Shown here: one piece after another, positions 12,701 through 22,516 of the stretch
Numbering within the stretch: the stretch's first letter is position 1
How the letters are laid out: each line of letters begins with the position of its first letter
Origin: Heliopora coerulea
Taxonomy: Eukaryota > Cnidaria > Anthozoa > Scleralcyonacea > Helioporidae
Direction of reading: 5' to 3'
NCBI GenBank assembly: GCA_030142905.1
Contig: JASJOG010000144.1
Location: 372,001-436,000 of the forward strand
DNA: 64,000 nucleotides
Notes under the pieces: generated by a model
Told to the model about the DNA's origin: nothing
The model's database searches: none
Seen by the model: only the letters and a program-made list of their open reading frames with translations
Program-made: the position numbers and the translations under genes

Positions 12701-15700
12701 AGACCATTATAAAACAACCAAGCTACCACATTTATCACATCATTATATAGAACATGCTTTTGAAGTCTACGTCACTACTGTGTCATTAACATCATGGACA
12801 CTGTGGTAACGTTGTCTTGTTACATGGATTGCATTCATGTTCCATTTTCTTTTCTTTTTTTTTAAAAAAATTGCGGAATGTACAATTCCTACAAAAACAT
12901 TTGCAACAACAGCGAGGGAATATTAGCATAAGTTCAAAATTTTTGTTACTTGAATAATTGGGTGACGTTGAAGGAAATCAGTAAGTCACTCGGAAAACTC
13001 AAGTAGAGATCGTCGGAATCTTTTTAAGTATGAGGGAAGTTTGTATAAAAATGTTCGTTACTGAAAAAAGAAGGAAGAATGCACGTTTTTGTTTTTATAA
13101 GAAACCACTTTATAAGAAACTGCTGGCTCAGATTTGACAAAAATTAAGAAACTTGGGCTGGCTGAGCTGACCTTAGTAGTTAAGAAACTCCTAAGAAAAC
13201 ACGAAGGGTTTGCTTGAACTCTTAACACTATAAACAAAAGTATACAAGATGCAGTTTCCATCCGGTTAACAGACCCGAGAGAAACAGATGCAACTAGTAC
13301 ATGATTCTGCTGTTCTCCTATGCATAAAGGCTTACTCAGACGTAACAAAACATGAAGGTTTAAGATAGTCGTACACGATTGCTGCGAACTTGAGAGACTG
13401 AGCTCCAACTCAAAGGTTAAATTCATAAAAATTAAGAAACTTTTGAGCCTCAAATTTGAAAAATCTTAAGAAACTTTAGGCTGAGGTCTCATTTTGAGTT
13501 TCTTATAAAAACAAAAACGTGTATCACTTTGCTATTTCGCCAGTGGTGTACCGACGGTTTACTCGGATGTACCGACGGACTTGATCGTGGAATGATCATC
13601 CGCTTGACGGAATGATCATGGCTGGGAGGGGCACGGCCCCCAACTGGTTACACCACTGCATGGACATCCATAAGCGTTACTCTGAGGTGGGTTCATCTTA
13701 CCTTGAAAACCAATACGGAAGCGTGCGCAGTGTTGAGACGAAACACATAGACGTCCCAGCGCCGTATACGATGCCAAACGTCAAGTAGAGAACGTAGAGA
13801 TTGTTTGCGAACGACGACGTCAGCATTCCAACGACAGTAAGTAAGCCGCCAAGGATCCCAACACGGCGGCAACCATACTTTTCACACAAAGCAGTTGTCA
13901 GTGGGGCAAAGAGAAACATGTTGCCGAGAGCAAGGGAACTTACCCATGCTAAAAACGAGGAAAAGAAAAATCCGTCACTGGTATGAAGACTAATGCACTC
14001 AGAATGGCTCCAAAATGAAACAAATGTGCGGATATTGCGCCTCACCACTCTCTCGTCCTTCAAGACTTCATACCAACACTAAATTAAGTTTTCCTACCTT
14101 GAGTTCCTTACTTTGTCACCGTTTTTATTGAAATTACATCGCAAATTTCGAAACTTCATTACATATTTCCAAGAAGCGGGCAAATATTACAAGGAGCATT
14201 TGCATAGTTTCTCTGAAATTTTTCTGAATTTTGCGATTAATTCGTGCTGAGCTTTTTAATAGGCTTGTGAATTTAATCCTCCAATAGCAACGCACATTAG
14301 AGAACAGGAAGTCAGAAAGTTTCAACAGAACGTTCATAAAATTTCTGAGCGGTTTAGAAAAAGTTCCAAGTAATAGGTACAATATGAGCAGTCGATCTCC
14401 ATGGGCTTTACAAGGCGAGCCGTAGTAAATCCCATACAGATCGGACGTGAATATTGTTTTTGTTTTATGTTTTTGGAAGTGAGAGCTTGGATATATCTTG
14501 AGATAGATGAACGATCGTCAAGCTCTATACTCAGAAAAACGATTTCTTAGCCCCAGACGGGGATCGAACCCGCAACCTTCTGATGACCGGTGAGACGCTC
14601 TAACCATTGAGCTACCAAGACTCAGATGGTGAGCTAAGATGCAAGTTCGACATATGTGCGACCTAAGCGGAAGCTACTATATGTTAATAATGAAATTGAT
14701 GAAATTTATAGTTTAGAAGCGTGAGAGCTTGGAGATATCTTGAGATGATAGATGAACGATCGTCAAGCTCTACCCTCAGAAAAACGATTTCTAAGCCCCA
14801 GACGGGAGCTCATAAAATAGTCATATCTTTCGTTTTTTTGATCGTGAATATCTTAACTCGTTAAACTGAAACGTTTCTGAAAAACTTAAGTGTTAAGTGG
14901 TGGGATGCCGGGAAAAATCGGTGGTTTAACCAAAGGGAATCTCGATCTGCCTCGTAATAAATGTTACATGCGGCAACACATTTTTATTCTTTTTGCGTTT
15001 CTGTGATTGTTATAGGCCTTGAATATCAAAGTGAGCGATGTAAATGGAGTAAGTTGTTGACGTAAAATTATAGTGTATATAGTTTAGCATGATTGAATTG
15101 GATTAAGTACGGCAAGGTGCACCGAAAACGGTCAGGGAACTTGCAGAAACTTAGGATACAAAATATTAAGTTTTTCTTTTTTGTTTTTGGAACTTCTTCA
15201 ATCATTATTAATATATAGTGGCTTCCGCTTAGGTCGCACATATATGTCGAACTTGCACCTTAGCTCACCATCTGAGTCTTGGTAGGTCAATGGTTAGAGC
15301 GTCTCACCGGTCATCGGAAGGTTGCGGGTTCGATCCCGATCTGGGGCTCAGAAATCGTTTTTCTGAGTATAGAGCTTGACGATCCTTCATCTATCTCACG
15401 AATATTGTTTCTTTCTTTAAATACAAATACATTTAAATGACCATGCTTGTCGGTTATTTTGAAGTTTCGGTAAATTTTAACGTAGAAAATCGAAGGGAAA
15501 AGTTCATAATTCTAATTAGTATTCTCAATCCGATTTACAGCATACTAATTAGGAGCCAAAATCTTTTGTGTTTTCTTCGTGAATTATTAATGAGCTTGTT
15601 AAGGATCATTTAAAATGTTCCTGGGAACTTATGCAAATTTGGTGCTCAACTTGCAATCAAATCCAAACCAAACTTCAACCGGCAATTTACAGTTATTCGA

Positions 15701-18210
15701 TCATGTTAACTCGTTTTTTGCTACAAACAATTCATTGCATGCAACTGGATCTGTCGTTTTGTCGAGTGTATGAGATTACTCTTGAACTTCAAGGGTGCTT
15801 TTGTGAAAAAGAAACCAGCAGGAACCAATCGTCAGGTACTTAATACGTACTTACGCCACATCGAGTGACAAACGACGCAGGTGTTCATCCACAACGACCA
15901 AAAATCATTCTCCAGTGTTCGGCACCGTTTTTGCTTTTGATGACCTGGTGGATTTTGCCTCGCGTGACGCATTCATGCAAAAAAACCATTCTCGCGCTGT
16001 TTGAGGTTGATGCATAGAAACCTTCCTTCCGCTTGTGAAACTTAGAAGTTGTAGAAGTTCAAAAACATTGGAAGTACCAAAACTTCAAATTTCTAATCCT
16101 TTCTTAGATCAAGAACAATGAGTTTAATACGTATAGGTTATTTTGTGGCACCGAGGGGATATGTGATTTATTAACCGCAGGTGTAGCCTGAGGTGAATGA
16201 ATCACATATCCCCTGCGGGTCTCAAAATAACTTACTTGAATTCCACATAGACGAGGTTGATTTGAGAGACGATTGCAAAGAGATGCTTTTACTCTGGGGA
16301 TCCTTCGGAATGCGTATCTACAGGGTGTCCCAAAAAACCCGAAAACTATTGAAATCACTTATTGTTAAAATTTGAATGCCCTACGAAAAAGCTGGACGTA
16401 ATGATGCGTAAAATATCGACAAGGTGCATGTATTAAAATTTAGGTAAGAAAATCGCCTTGTAAAGTGCGCGATTTTTGCCCGTGGGAATTTAAAGCAAAT
16501 TATAAAATGCACTCGTGAGGACCAACAGAGTGCTAAGGCATTCAAATTCTAACAAGTAAATTGTTATTGGTGATTTCAATAGTTTTCGTTTTTTTTGGGA
16601 CACCCTGTATTGCGCTGAAAAACTACAATAGAGGTACGAACATCCGTAGAGGGATTTTGAAGAGGTATATTTAAATTGCAAAGTGATTAGTTTGGTTGGT
16701 TTTATATGCTAGAACTTGGTAAAGAGGAGTGGTGAATCGGACGAGATTTTTTGAACACAAAATTAGTGTCGAATCGAATGCGACTAAACAGGTCATAAGC
16801 ATATAAGTTCTCTTCATACCCGTACCAATGGGTTTGTTGAAAAGATAAAGAGTCTGTTCCAGACGTTTTACAAAGAAGCAAGGACTGCTTCATGAATGGG
16901 CAACAACGAAGGAATTTAAGGTAAACGATAACGTTTCCCAAACTAAGTCATGTGCTTTCAATACAAGCGACTGATCAGTTGTATTTAAAATATGAGATGT
17001 TTTACACGTGTTTATAAGACTTGTTAAAATGTGTATTGTTGAAGTACACTTGGTGTTGCTTATTTTTTTAGTTTAAAATTACCGACATGGTACGACCATC
17101 TTCCGGACTGCTCCCAGTAACATGAACTTAAACGTCCTTGTGTTGGTTGTATTGTCGACTGTGTTGTAATGAAGTTACCTGAAGTCGAATCCCCAATTAG
17201 TGAAATGTTGAATGGAGTCATTAATTTTTCAGCCGAGTGAAGTCTGTCTTACTTAGACTTCAGGCGGGGGAGCTCAGTTGGGCCATTACGTCTTCAGGCA
17301 AATTGACTTAACAGACGATCCCTTGTACGATTTTCATCGATTTTTTTTCATAAGTTTAGTTACTCGGCAGACAAGTCATGTGACAATTAGCATTCAAGTC
17401 GGCTCGAGTATTTTGTGAATCAAGTTATTGACTCGAGTTGGGGGGAAAAAAAAACTTTAAAATTGGTTAGCTACTGACATCTAATGAAGTCATCAGGGAC
17501 CTGAAGTTCCACAATGTCAACTCCAAGGATGGCGTCTTTTAAACTGAAGAATTCCTCGTGCAAAAAAAGAGAGTAATAATTTTTAGTCGCCAGAGTCTTC
17601 ACAACGTCGTCTTTCGGTATATTTTGTTACTCCGACCGCTTTGACGTCAACACGACGACGATGTTACTTAAGATTGAACAACCCGAGAGTTGTTTTAGAA
17701 AAGCTGCAGCGTTCTGGAAGCCATAAAACAAACCCAAGTATCAAACCTGGTAGTCAACTAAATTATGCTGAAATTTTGACCTATTTCGTGCATGATTTTT
17801 TACTCTTTCGTTCCTAGTTCTCTGGGGGTTTTTCTGCTTTGTTCATTCATTAATTGTGTTGTTGTATGACAACGGTATGCACGAAAGGGTCAAAGGACGT
17901 CGTCGTTCAGGTTGACATCGTAGATTTGAGGGTCGTCGTCAACATATCATTGCTTAGAGGCCATTGCTTACGCGCGTGCTAATTATTGATTAACGTAAAA
18001 GGTTTAAAGGTTGGTAACAGCCGTGACTGATCGCAAAGAAATCTAACGTTTCAGGCCTTTCGTCAGAAAGTGAAATGTGTTCTGGATTTGTTTAGATATC
18101 TTTGCCATCAACCACGGCGGTTACCAACCTTTGAACTTTTTACATTATTTAACACTGTCTACGCTGTATCCTATTGTTATATCGTTGATTGATTGAATAT
18201 TATTGATTAG

Positions 18211-18249
<39 letters not shown>

Positions 18250-21200
18250 CCTTGTTTTCAAAGCAAATGGCTTGAACCCGCGCGAGTCGGTACATGTTGG
18301 TAATGGTAGATCGTCCAGGTTAGTTGGGAAAGACTGTCACTTGCAGGCTTTCTCAACTAACCAGGACGATCTACAATCACTAACATATAATATGTTTTCA
18401 ACTGGCCATGTTTAAGTAAGGTTAAGTTATGAAAATGAATGGATGATATACAATTGATCGGTGAACAAATCAATTAAGTACCTAGCTAAGTGAACACTTT
18501 ATAAAAGTGGTAATAAATCTGTTTGAAATACCACATGGGGAAGTATTTGTTGATTAATTGCTTCAGTTCCTTTGGGCTAATATTGTGTTATTTGCGATAT
18601 GCGCGGACAATCCGTTCAAAGCAGTTACGCTATACGCGAAACCTTTCTTGAGGAAATTCATTTTTTGTCTTTGGTAGGTAATTTATAAAGTTTTGTGTTG
18701 TAACTACAGTACACCTGATGACCTCATATGGTGGATAATCTTGATGTACAAGAACTAAGGAGGTAAATTACTTGATGATTTAAACAGCTTTGCTAATTCT
18801 CGTTCCTATAACATTAATTTAATCGGGATCCATTATGATCCATTAAATAACTAAGAGGATCTGATATCGTTGTTAGCACCAGTCATCAACAGTCATGAAG
18901 CTTATTTTTGTAGCTGAAATATCTTGTTTTCGTTGCGACCGTGCCAAATAAATGAACAATAGTTAAAATATCGGAGCATGAACGCTTTATACATTTTTGT
19001 AGGGATTCTAGTGGCAAATCTTTTTAGTTCTGCTTAGTAGTGCAATGCTTTTAGAAATCGTGCGACATTGGTGATCGAAATTTTTACCCAATTTCGTTAT
19101 TATCATTGTTATTAATGATAATATTATTATAAATATTATTTTGTTACTGTTTTACAGCCTCATTTAAAGCTGGAATTATCAAGTCATTTGATATCAAGTC
19201 ATACCAAGTCACTTGATACAGTAACCCTTCACCGTATAAAACTGATTCTCAGATGGCCGTGTATACAATTCATCAATAGACCTTTGGCAATCATGTTTGT
19301 CAAAAGTTGAAAGGTTAAAATATTAAGTTAACGTTATCACATTCTGTATTATTATTCGCAATATATGCTATTTATTACCGTAGCAATACATGTTATTTAT
19401 TACTGCAGCAATATATCAACTGAAGTAAGCGAGAAAGAATTGAACAATATACATGCCAATAAGTCTAGTGTACCTACTTTTCAAGTATTATTTACATTAT
19501 ATGCATTAAAACTATGTAAATCTATTATATTTAATTCTTTTACACTTATATAAGTTGATATATATTGTTGCAGTTATAACTAGTATATATTGTCGAAAAT
19601 AAGATTTGTGATTACATAACTTTAACAACTCAGTATCTTAACCTTTCAACTTTTGACAAAATTTTGACCAACGTGATTGCTAAATGTTTAATAATGACAT
19701 AGATACAAGGCCATTCGTCTAATACTTTACTTTAGCTAACGCCAGACAATTTTACTTGTCAAGGGGAGAGGTCGTGCCAGGAAAAGCTTAATCTACATTG
19801 TAAACTATCCAATTCCTTTTCTCGAAGTTTTGATTTGTGCAAGTTTCGACTTCGCTCAAAAGGTCGTTGCCAAGATTTTTCCAGAAGCATTTTCTCTATG
19901 CGATAAGCTTTATTTTTTTGAGGAAGTAAGTTCTTCTTAATCTATTTAAAATTAACTTGGAATCATTGACCTTAAATTGTAATTTTAATTTTCACAAACA
20001 TTGAAAAGCTGCGTTAAGTAAGTAAGACGATATGCCTTTCGAGATTTTTATGCCTCGTGAGTTTTCTCACGTCAGGTTTTCAATATGGAATCCTAGTGTA
20101 AATTCCAAAAGACCTAGTGCGATTCTGCGCGTACTGAAAATGCGAACGTGAGCATTCGTGAGAAAAGATGCCGCACTGGAAATCAGCTTATGTCAGGTCG
20201 ACTTAGTCCAAGCTCTCAAGTGTTGGTTTGCCTGAGTCGATGTGCCATTAATTGATTGATTTTTGTCTGAACCTGCAAGTGGGGCTAGCTGTGCTTGATC
20301 GCGTGAGAGGGCTTTACGTAACCCAAGCTTCCGGTACGATCCTGCGTGTGAACCATTGGTCATGAAGGGATAACTGCATCGAGTTTATGCGTTAAGACAT
20401 TAAGTGCTTGTTTACTGGGTTATCGCGTTCATTTATTTACCATGTCTGGCGTGTTACGTCATTGATGCATTGTTTATGAAAAACAGATCTATTTTTGTCG
20501 ATGCACTATTGATTTTGTACTTCTATTGTGATCGAAATTGGTAGCCTTCGGGCGGTAGCAAAGGATTCATATTTAACGACTCGGCAATTTCTGTGAGCGG
20601 TTAACGGTTCTTGATACTAGTTCATAAGCCAGCTTCTTAGCGTAGGTTGTCGTATGTAGTTGATACTTAAAAGAGGTGCAGTCAGTCGGGCCCCAGTCAA
20701 ATTGCTGAGCTGTCGCTGTGAAGATCTTGGAGACATTCCCGCTATACTTTGAATTAAGTCCCAAAGAAACAAACATGAGGCAATCAAGATTGTGAAATCC
20801 ACCGTCTAAGTTCTTCTACTCACTGTAAGCTGGCAAACGTGTTTCAGATGATTGCTACTAACACCGTCTAAACATCTTCAAGCACCCCCAAGTCTTTAAC
20901 AACACACTCTAGCCTAGACGATCAATTTCATCCAACTTCCAGCCGTAAAAGATATAATTAATGACTTCAATTCCTTAAAAAATCAGTTGGAAAAATGAAC
21001 ATACAAAACTTTGGGAGAACTATTTCCTATGTTCCCTGCTCAAATCGAAACCAGGAAAAGTATCCCTTCAAACTCTGCCTTATCGGTTGCATTACAACTG
21101 ACTGATATATGAAACATAATCTGGGCAAACGCAAAAAAAAGTTTACCTGTCTGAAATTTAGACTTTCTGAAGTCTGCGAGGAGCGCTGCGCTTAACAGAC

Positions 21201-21351
21201 CAACATTGTTCTGAAGACCCAAAACGATGAACTGAACGAAAAAGCCGGCAACGCTGACTAGCCAGCCCCATCCACCATCTGGTACCGTTCTCGGATTACA
21301 GTTTAAATCAGTTTTGTTCTCAGATTTCCCCACTTTCTCTTGCTTCTCCAT
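3014..21351 (-). CDS. SLC16/monocarboxylate-transporter-like protein, gene A (5 exons, ~636 aa)
   Basis: Major-facilitator transporter of the SLC16 (MCT) family, expected in a membrane with 12 helices. Joining 21351-21147, 13948-13702, 11583-11256, 5384-5015 and 3774-3014 keeps one frame (phases 1, 2, 0, 1) and gives 1911 nt. The TM1 signature DGGWGW is at residues 25-30. The TM5-type segment YWFSRNLATATG spans the exon 2/3 junction, and FGRLFFGKLSD and GPPIAG lie in exon 4. The ATG at 21351 was chosen because it gives exon 1 the same 205 nt as paralogue B; the codon before it is GTG. The TM1 lysine and the TM8 aspartate used by classical MCT1-type lactate carriers appear absent, so the substrate is unknown. 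The tail has an expanded 37-residue repeat. Identity of the family is firm, the SLC16 member is not. Confidence 0.9.
3212..3658 (-). repeat. Four-copy 111-bp in-frame tandem repeat in gene A tail
   Basis: Unit boundaries recur at 3212, 3323, 3434 and 3545. The two middle units are identical over 111 bp, the 3212 unit differs from them by about four bases, and the unit from 3545 is divergent and slightly longer. Each unit adds 37 residues of the type GKINYAMDGD, RKGKTSEVGIEEIPDQHE, EAPTTPN. The paralogue has a single corresponding GKIND segment. Because 111 is divisible by 3, the array never shifts frame and also leaves other frames open, which produces long shadow ORFs here. Confidence 0.95.
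3775..5014 (-). other. Gene A intron 4, repeat fragments only
   Basis: Holds no exon. A fragment near 3854-3918 (ATCAACCTTTTTAC, then CACTGTCTACGC, then TTATATC) resembles one near 18130-18190, so both derive from one dispersed repeat. The stretch near 4400-4435 matches 11665-11700 in inverted orientation (around TGACAACTCGACAAGATCA). Confidence 0.55.
5015..5384 (-). CDS. Gene A exon 4 (TM7-TM11)
   Basis: Starts after TTCTTACAG with PIYAQALNVPKKSSS, includes FGRLFFGKLSD and ITNFTGFVIYMISFG, and ends GPPIAG before donor GTGGGT. The 370 nt match gene B exon 4 exactly in length. The donor is flanked by a short direct repeat, CAATAGGAGGACC on the plus strand. Confidence 0.9.
5385..5975 (-). other. 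Gene A intron 3, part beside exon 4
   Basis: About 590 bp between exon 4 and the start of the LINE open frame. Contains repeated TAGGGTCAC/ATAGGGTAAC-like phrases, but I see no gene. The true 5' end of the LINE may lie inside it. Confidence 0.45.
5976..6830 (+). pseudogene. LINE ORF1, SGNH-esterase type, one internal stop
   Basis: A single frame runs from a glycine-rich and then lysine/arginine-rich N-terminal region into an SGNH hydrolase fold: VGDSMIKH at about 6189-6212 (the GDS block), GATLKDI, VIHVGTNDLA (block III, G.ND) and a C-terminal NGSKLHLNRTG block near 6580. The frame is cut once by TAA at 6471-6473 and continues in the same frame to 6830. The lysine-rich part suggests RNA binding. 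Esterase-bearing ORF1 proteins are known from CR1- and L2-clade elements. Confidence 0.8.
6079..6104. repeat. 26-bp perfect palindrome in LINE ORF1
   Basis: Seven T, then ATGCTTAAGCAT, then seven A form a perfect self-complementary stretch centred on CTTAAG. It lies just upstream of the esterase domain. Confidence 0.8.
6842..8071 (+). pseudogene. LINE ORF2, N-terminal part: AP endonuclease
   Basis: Begins at an ATG 11 bp after the ORF1 stop. The exonuclease-endonuclease-phosphatase fold is recognisable: LAHLNIASL at its start, INETRLD, RNGGGVALYVR, VSIYRPPNS, ILTGDLNCDL and the terminal ISDHSLV motif (the catalytic D and H). The frame ends at TAA 8069-8071 just after a frameshift near 8050. 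The RT region follows in another frame, so this is the front half of a broken polyprotein. Confidence 0.88.
8056..8853 (+). pseudogene. LINE ORF2, middle part: reverse transcriptase palm and fingers
   Basis: Continues ORF2 in a shifted frame. It contains the early RT blocks: SKAAGLDKIPARLLKD, FPDDWKQARI, IFKSGDKEDCSNYRPIS, CQSGFRRGHSTA, and the motif A region LDLKKAFDTVDH with the first catalytic aspartate. It stops at TGA 8851-8853, where an A-run and a second frameshift separate it from the remaining RT blocks. Confidence 0.88.
8864..9829 (+). pseudogene. LINE ORF2, C-terminal part: RT catalytic core and thumb
   Basis: Resumes with GVRGVALQWF, then the motif B block TGVPQGSNLGPLLFLIYIND and the FADD box (motif C) near 9073-9084. 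Motifs D and E follow (ANKLSLNVSKTEYM, TLGVFID), then a long thumb or C-terminal region ending RGAMIWNSFS. A typical C-terminal extension appears in another frame after 9829, which suggests a further small indel. Confidence 0.88.
10043..11255 (-). other. Gene A intron 3, part beside exon 3
   Basis: About 1.2 kb between the LINE tail and exon 3. The plus-strand open frame at 10470-10895 shows no domain and no codon pattern I recognise. Nothing else can be supported. Confidence 0.5.
11256..11583 (-). CDS. Gene A exon 3 (TM5, TM6, central loop, TM7)
   Basis: Starts after TTTTCAG with NLATATGIVSAGSGVG (TM5 motif region), then a hydrophilic loop rich in S, N and K, then a hydrophobic segment ending FVPFVYV before donor GTAAGT. 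It is six nucleotides shorter than the paralogous exon, with the difference in the loop. Confidence 0.9.
11888..12190 (+). repeat. tRNA-derived repeat (SINE-like family 2), locus 1
   Basis: A tRNA-like head (AGCTTAACAGGTAAAGC, CGGACCGGTAT, GCGAGTTCAAATCCCGC, CTCGAGTC) is followed by a body of about 180 bp. A second, better preserved tRNA-like head starts at 12133 with GACTCGATAGCTCAACAGG and breaks off in the T arm. Box A and box B-like elements are visible. The loop CCGGTAT would give anticodon GGT (Thr). The body recurs at 24302-24484. Probably a transposed SINE, not a working tRNA gene. Confidence 0.7.
12269..12460. repeat. Inverted-repeat element with ~28-bp arms
   Basis: Left arm 12269-12296 and right arm 12433-12460 are near-perfect reverse complements around CACGATACGATTG, enclosing about 136 bp. 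No coding content. The GGCCCATTTACACG-type ends resemble those at 53820 and 54622. Likely a MITE. Confidence 0.6.
12599..12702. repeat. Hairpin, ~44-bp arms
   Basis: Arms about 12599-12643 and 12658-12700 (TATATACGAT, AAGCTATTCTACTCAGAAAA) are inverted copies with a loop of about 14 bp. No gene. Confidence 0.7.
13082..13521. mobile_element. 440-bp element with 22-bp terminal inverted repeats
   Basis: CACGTTTTTGTTTTTATAAG AAA at the left end recurs as its exact reverse complement at the right end. Internal phrases such as AAGAAACT and GGCTGAG(C/G)T also mirror each other. No transposase. Target duplication unclear. A non-autonomous DNA transposon is the simplest reading. Confidence 0.65.
13702..13948 (-). 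CDS. Gene A exon 2 (TM2-TM4)
   Basis: Begins after the acceptor TTTTTAG and ends before GTAAGA. It encodes AWVSSLALGNMFLFAP through the segment before YWFS, with three hydrophobic stretches. The 247 nt equal gene B exon 2. Confidence 0.9.
14550..14621 (-). tRNA. tRNA-Thr(GGT)-like sequence, probably repeat-derived
   Basis: The 72-nt cloverleaf is plausible: acceptor GTCTTGG/CTGGGGC pairs with wobbles, D arm GCTC-AATGGTTA-GAGC, anticodon loop CCGGTCA (GGT), and T arm GCGGG-TTCGATC-CCCGT. The anticodon stem has one C-C mismatch. Its presence in an inverted repeat arm argues that it is a SINE-type relic, not a functional gene. Confidence 0.45.
14707..14806 (-). repeat. Third partial copy of the tRNA-linked arm sequence
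   Basis: The sequence from GTGAGAGCTTGGAGATATC to AGCCCCAGACGGGA repeats the outer part of the left arm in direct orientation. It ends early in the tRNA-like part, then passes into unrelated DNA. Confidence 0.65.
15276..15347 (+). tRNA. tRNA-Thr(GGT)-like sequence, second arm copy
   Basis: Inverted partner of the copy at 14550-14621. The D arm starts GGTC in place of GCTC and the T stem is altered (CCCGAT), so folding is weaker. The anticodon loop CCGGTCA is kept. Most likely a decayed tRNA-derived repeat. Confidence 0.4.
16137..16231. repeat. Inverted repeat, ~35-bp arms
   Basis: GGTTATTTTG ... GAGGGGATATGTGATTTA at the left is mirrored by TGAATCACATATCCCCTGCG ... CAAAATAACT at the right, with a short loop. 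A foldback fragment with no coding content. Confidence 0.65.
16321..16607. mobile_element. Mariner/Tc1-type MITE (287 bp, TA target site)
   Basis: Both ends carry CAGGGTGTCCCAAAAAA followed by a similar GAAAACTATTGAAATCA stretch in inverted orientation. The element is flanked by TA on each side (16319-16320 and 16608-16609). CAGGGTGTCC ends and a TA duplication are typical of the mariner group. There is no transposase. Confidence 0.85.
18185..18250. repeat. (ATTG)n microsatellite
   Basis: A run of GATT/ATTG units, pure at its 3' part, next to a dispersed-repeat fragment. Confidence 0.9.
18294..18388. repeat. Hairpin, ~38-bp imperfect arms
   Basis: ATGTTGGTAATGGTAGATCGTCC ... AGTTGGGAAAG faces CTTTCTCAACTAACCAGGACGATCTAC ... 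AACATA. No gene. Confidence 0.7.
19283..19686. repeat. Inverted repeat element, ~50-bp arms
   Basis: The arm around TTTGTCAAAAGTTGAAAGGTTAA (from 19283) recurs inverted as TTAACCTTTCAACTTTTGACAAA (to 19686). The 280 bp between is AT-rich. Probably a MITE; no TSD identified. Confidence 0.6.
21147..21351 (-). CDS. Gene A exon 1 (N-terminus and TM1)
   Basis: Encodes a short charged N-terminus, the SLC16 signature DGGWGW and the first membrane helix. It ends QT plus one base before the donor GTAAAC. Homologous to gene B exon 1 at 39298-39502, with the same length and phase. Confidence 0.88.
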
Positions 21352-21515
21352 CACAAGCTGCTTTCGGCGTCAATTCCGTAGACTCGACCAGCTTCACGAA
21401 TGTATCCAGGGCCCGCAGAGAACCCTTTGTCAAGTAAATTTCCCAACGAAGAAGTAGGTAATAACTGAAATTCGATCTCTCGATTATTATTGGCTGACCT
21501 GGATCATGCGAGAAG
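21352..21515 (-). promoter_or_regulatory. Gene A proximal promoter/5' UTR block with inverted CCAAT box
   Basis: The block upstream of the ATG is homologous to 39503-39665 upstream of gene B (shared CGGAATTGA(C/T)GCC, TTCGTGAAG(C/T)TGGTC, ATTTCAGTTATT, TCGAGAG). A CCAAT box on the coding strand (plus ATTGG at 21489-21493) lies about 140 bp before the start, the same distance as in B. Conservation across the duplication suggests a functional promoter; the transcription start is not determined. Confidence 0.6.
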
Positions 21516-22493
21516 AAGTTGATCTTGTTTATTAAAGATCCGCTCAAGATATTACGAGATATTCGTATTTTGATGTCAAGTTAGAGCTAGTGAGTCAATT
21601 TATTCTCAACTGGCTTTTGAATGTAACGATCTTATTTCTTTGGAAATCTGAAATTGTCAGCGTAATTCTCCTCTTAATTTGAATATTTAATTACATGATG
21701 TCTGGAAATGCTTATGCAACAGCTTTAGAGCCAGAGGGGTTAATCTACAAAATTTCCTATTTTTTTCTGAGAGCGGTTGCTGGTTTGTTTCACCTAAAAT
21801 GATAATTTGAATTCACTAGATGGGAGATAAATCCCAGTGTCCGATTTGCGAATTTGATCATTGGTGATTGACCAACTGAGATACATTCCAGAGGCTTTAC
21901 ATGAATCGCGCGGACTCAACGCTCTTTGAAACAAATTAGGATTTGTGTTAAAAGACAATTGTAAATTAACGGCGTGAGTGATTTTTTAATGTCTCAGGGC
22001 TATGGCGTGCGACCAACAGTCACTGACCTTGAATAGATATGCTAGCTATGTGGGGACGGAGAAACCACCCTTTCCGCCATTTTAATCGTATGGGGACGGA
22101 ACGTTCCCTTTGGTCCTCCGCCCTTGCGACGCCGCTGAACAAACATAGGTACTGATTCGATGGATTTAAAGGTTGATGGAGATTGAAAATATTACCCACT
22201 TTTTATAGACTTTGTTTATATAGACTTTATATTCTGGATCGGTAAGGGAGAGCAAGCTTACACTACTTGGATCAGTTTTAGATATTATCACCCCAGTATA
22301 TCATTCTTTGGCCAGATATCTTCATGTCCGCCTTGCAGTCATGCAGAACAGTACATGATCAAAGTGTCCCATTACCACGGGCCAGGTTCCAGTTTGTTTT
22401 TGACAATATTATCAAATCAGTTCAGACTACTTAATACACTTGCATTACATGATCGGTTCCCAAAAATAGATGAAATTTACGCCAGTTTGGAAT

Positions 22494-22516
22494 ATATATA
22501 TATATATATATATACC
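22494..22516. repeat. (AT)n microsatellite
   Basis: An uninterrupted TA dinucleotide run between unique sequence. Confidence 0.9.

Larger units (their letters stand above)
11584..13701 (-). other. Gene A intron 2, packed with small repeats
   Basis: No exon. Contains the tRNA-derived repeat at 11888-12190, an inverted-repeat element at 12269-12460, a hairpin at 12599-12702 and a long-TIR element at 13082-13521, each listed separately. Confidence 0.6.
14455..15403. mobile_element. Foldback element with tRNA-like sequences in both arms
   Basis: Inverted arms at about 14500-14690 and 15215-15398 are roughly 90% matching. Each arm contains a 72-nt tRNA-like sequence. GAATATTGTTT occurs directly on both sides (14447-14460 and 15400-15410), a possible target duplication of about 11 bp. 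A third partial arm lies at 14707-14806. The insertion splits another dispersed repeat whose two halves (AAATCCCATACAGATCGGA, and GCATACTAATTAGGAGCC) are found close together near 57490-57590. The interior has no coding capacity. Confidence 0.6.
13949..21146 (-). other. Gene A intron 1 (7.2 kb)
   Basis: No exon recognised. Holds the tRNA-armed foldback element (14455-15403), an inverted repeat at 16137-16231, a mariner-type MITE (16321-16607), an ATTG microsatellite, a hairpin at 18294-18388 and an inverted repeat at 19283-19686. The parts between 16608 and 18180 and between 19690 and 21146 show nothing I can name. Confidence 0.55.

Noticed and set aside
14550..15347. Two functional tRNA-Thr genes
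   Set aside because: They sit in the arms of an inverted repeat, have stem mismatches and a third truncated copy next to them. Repeat-derived tRNA relics are more likely.
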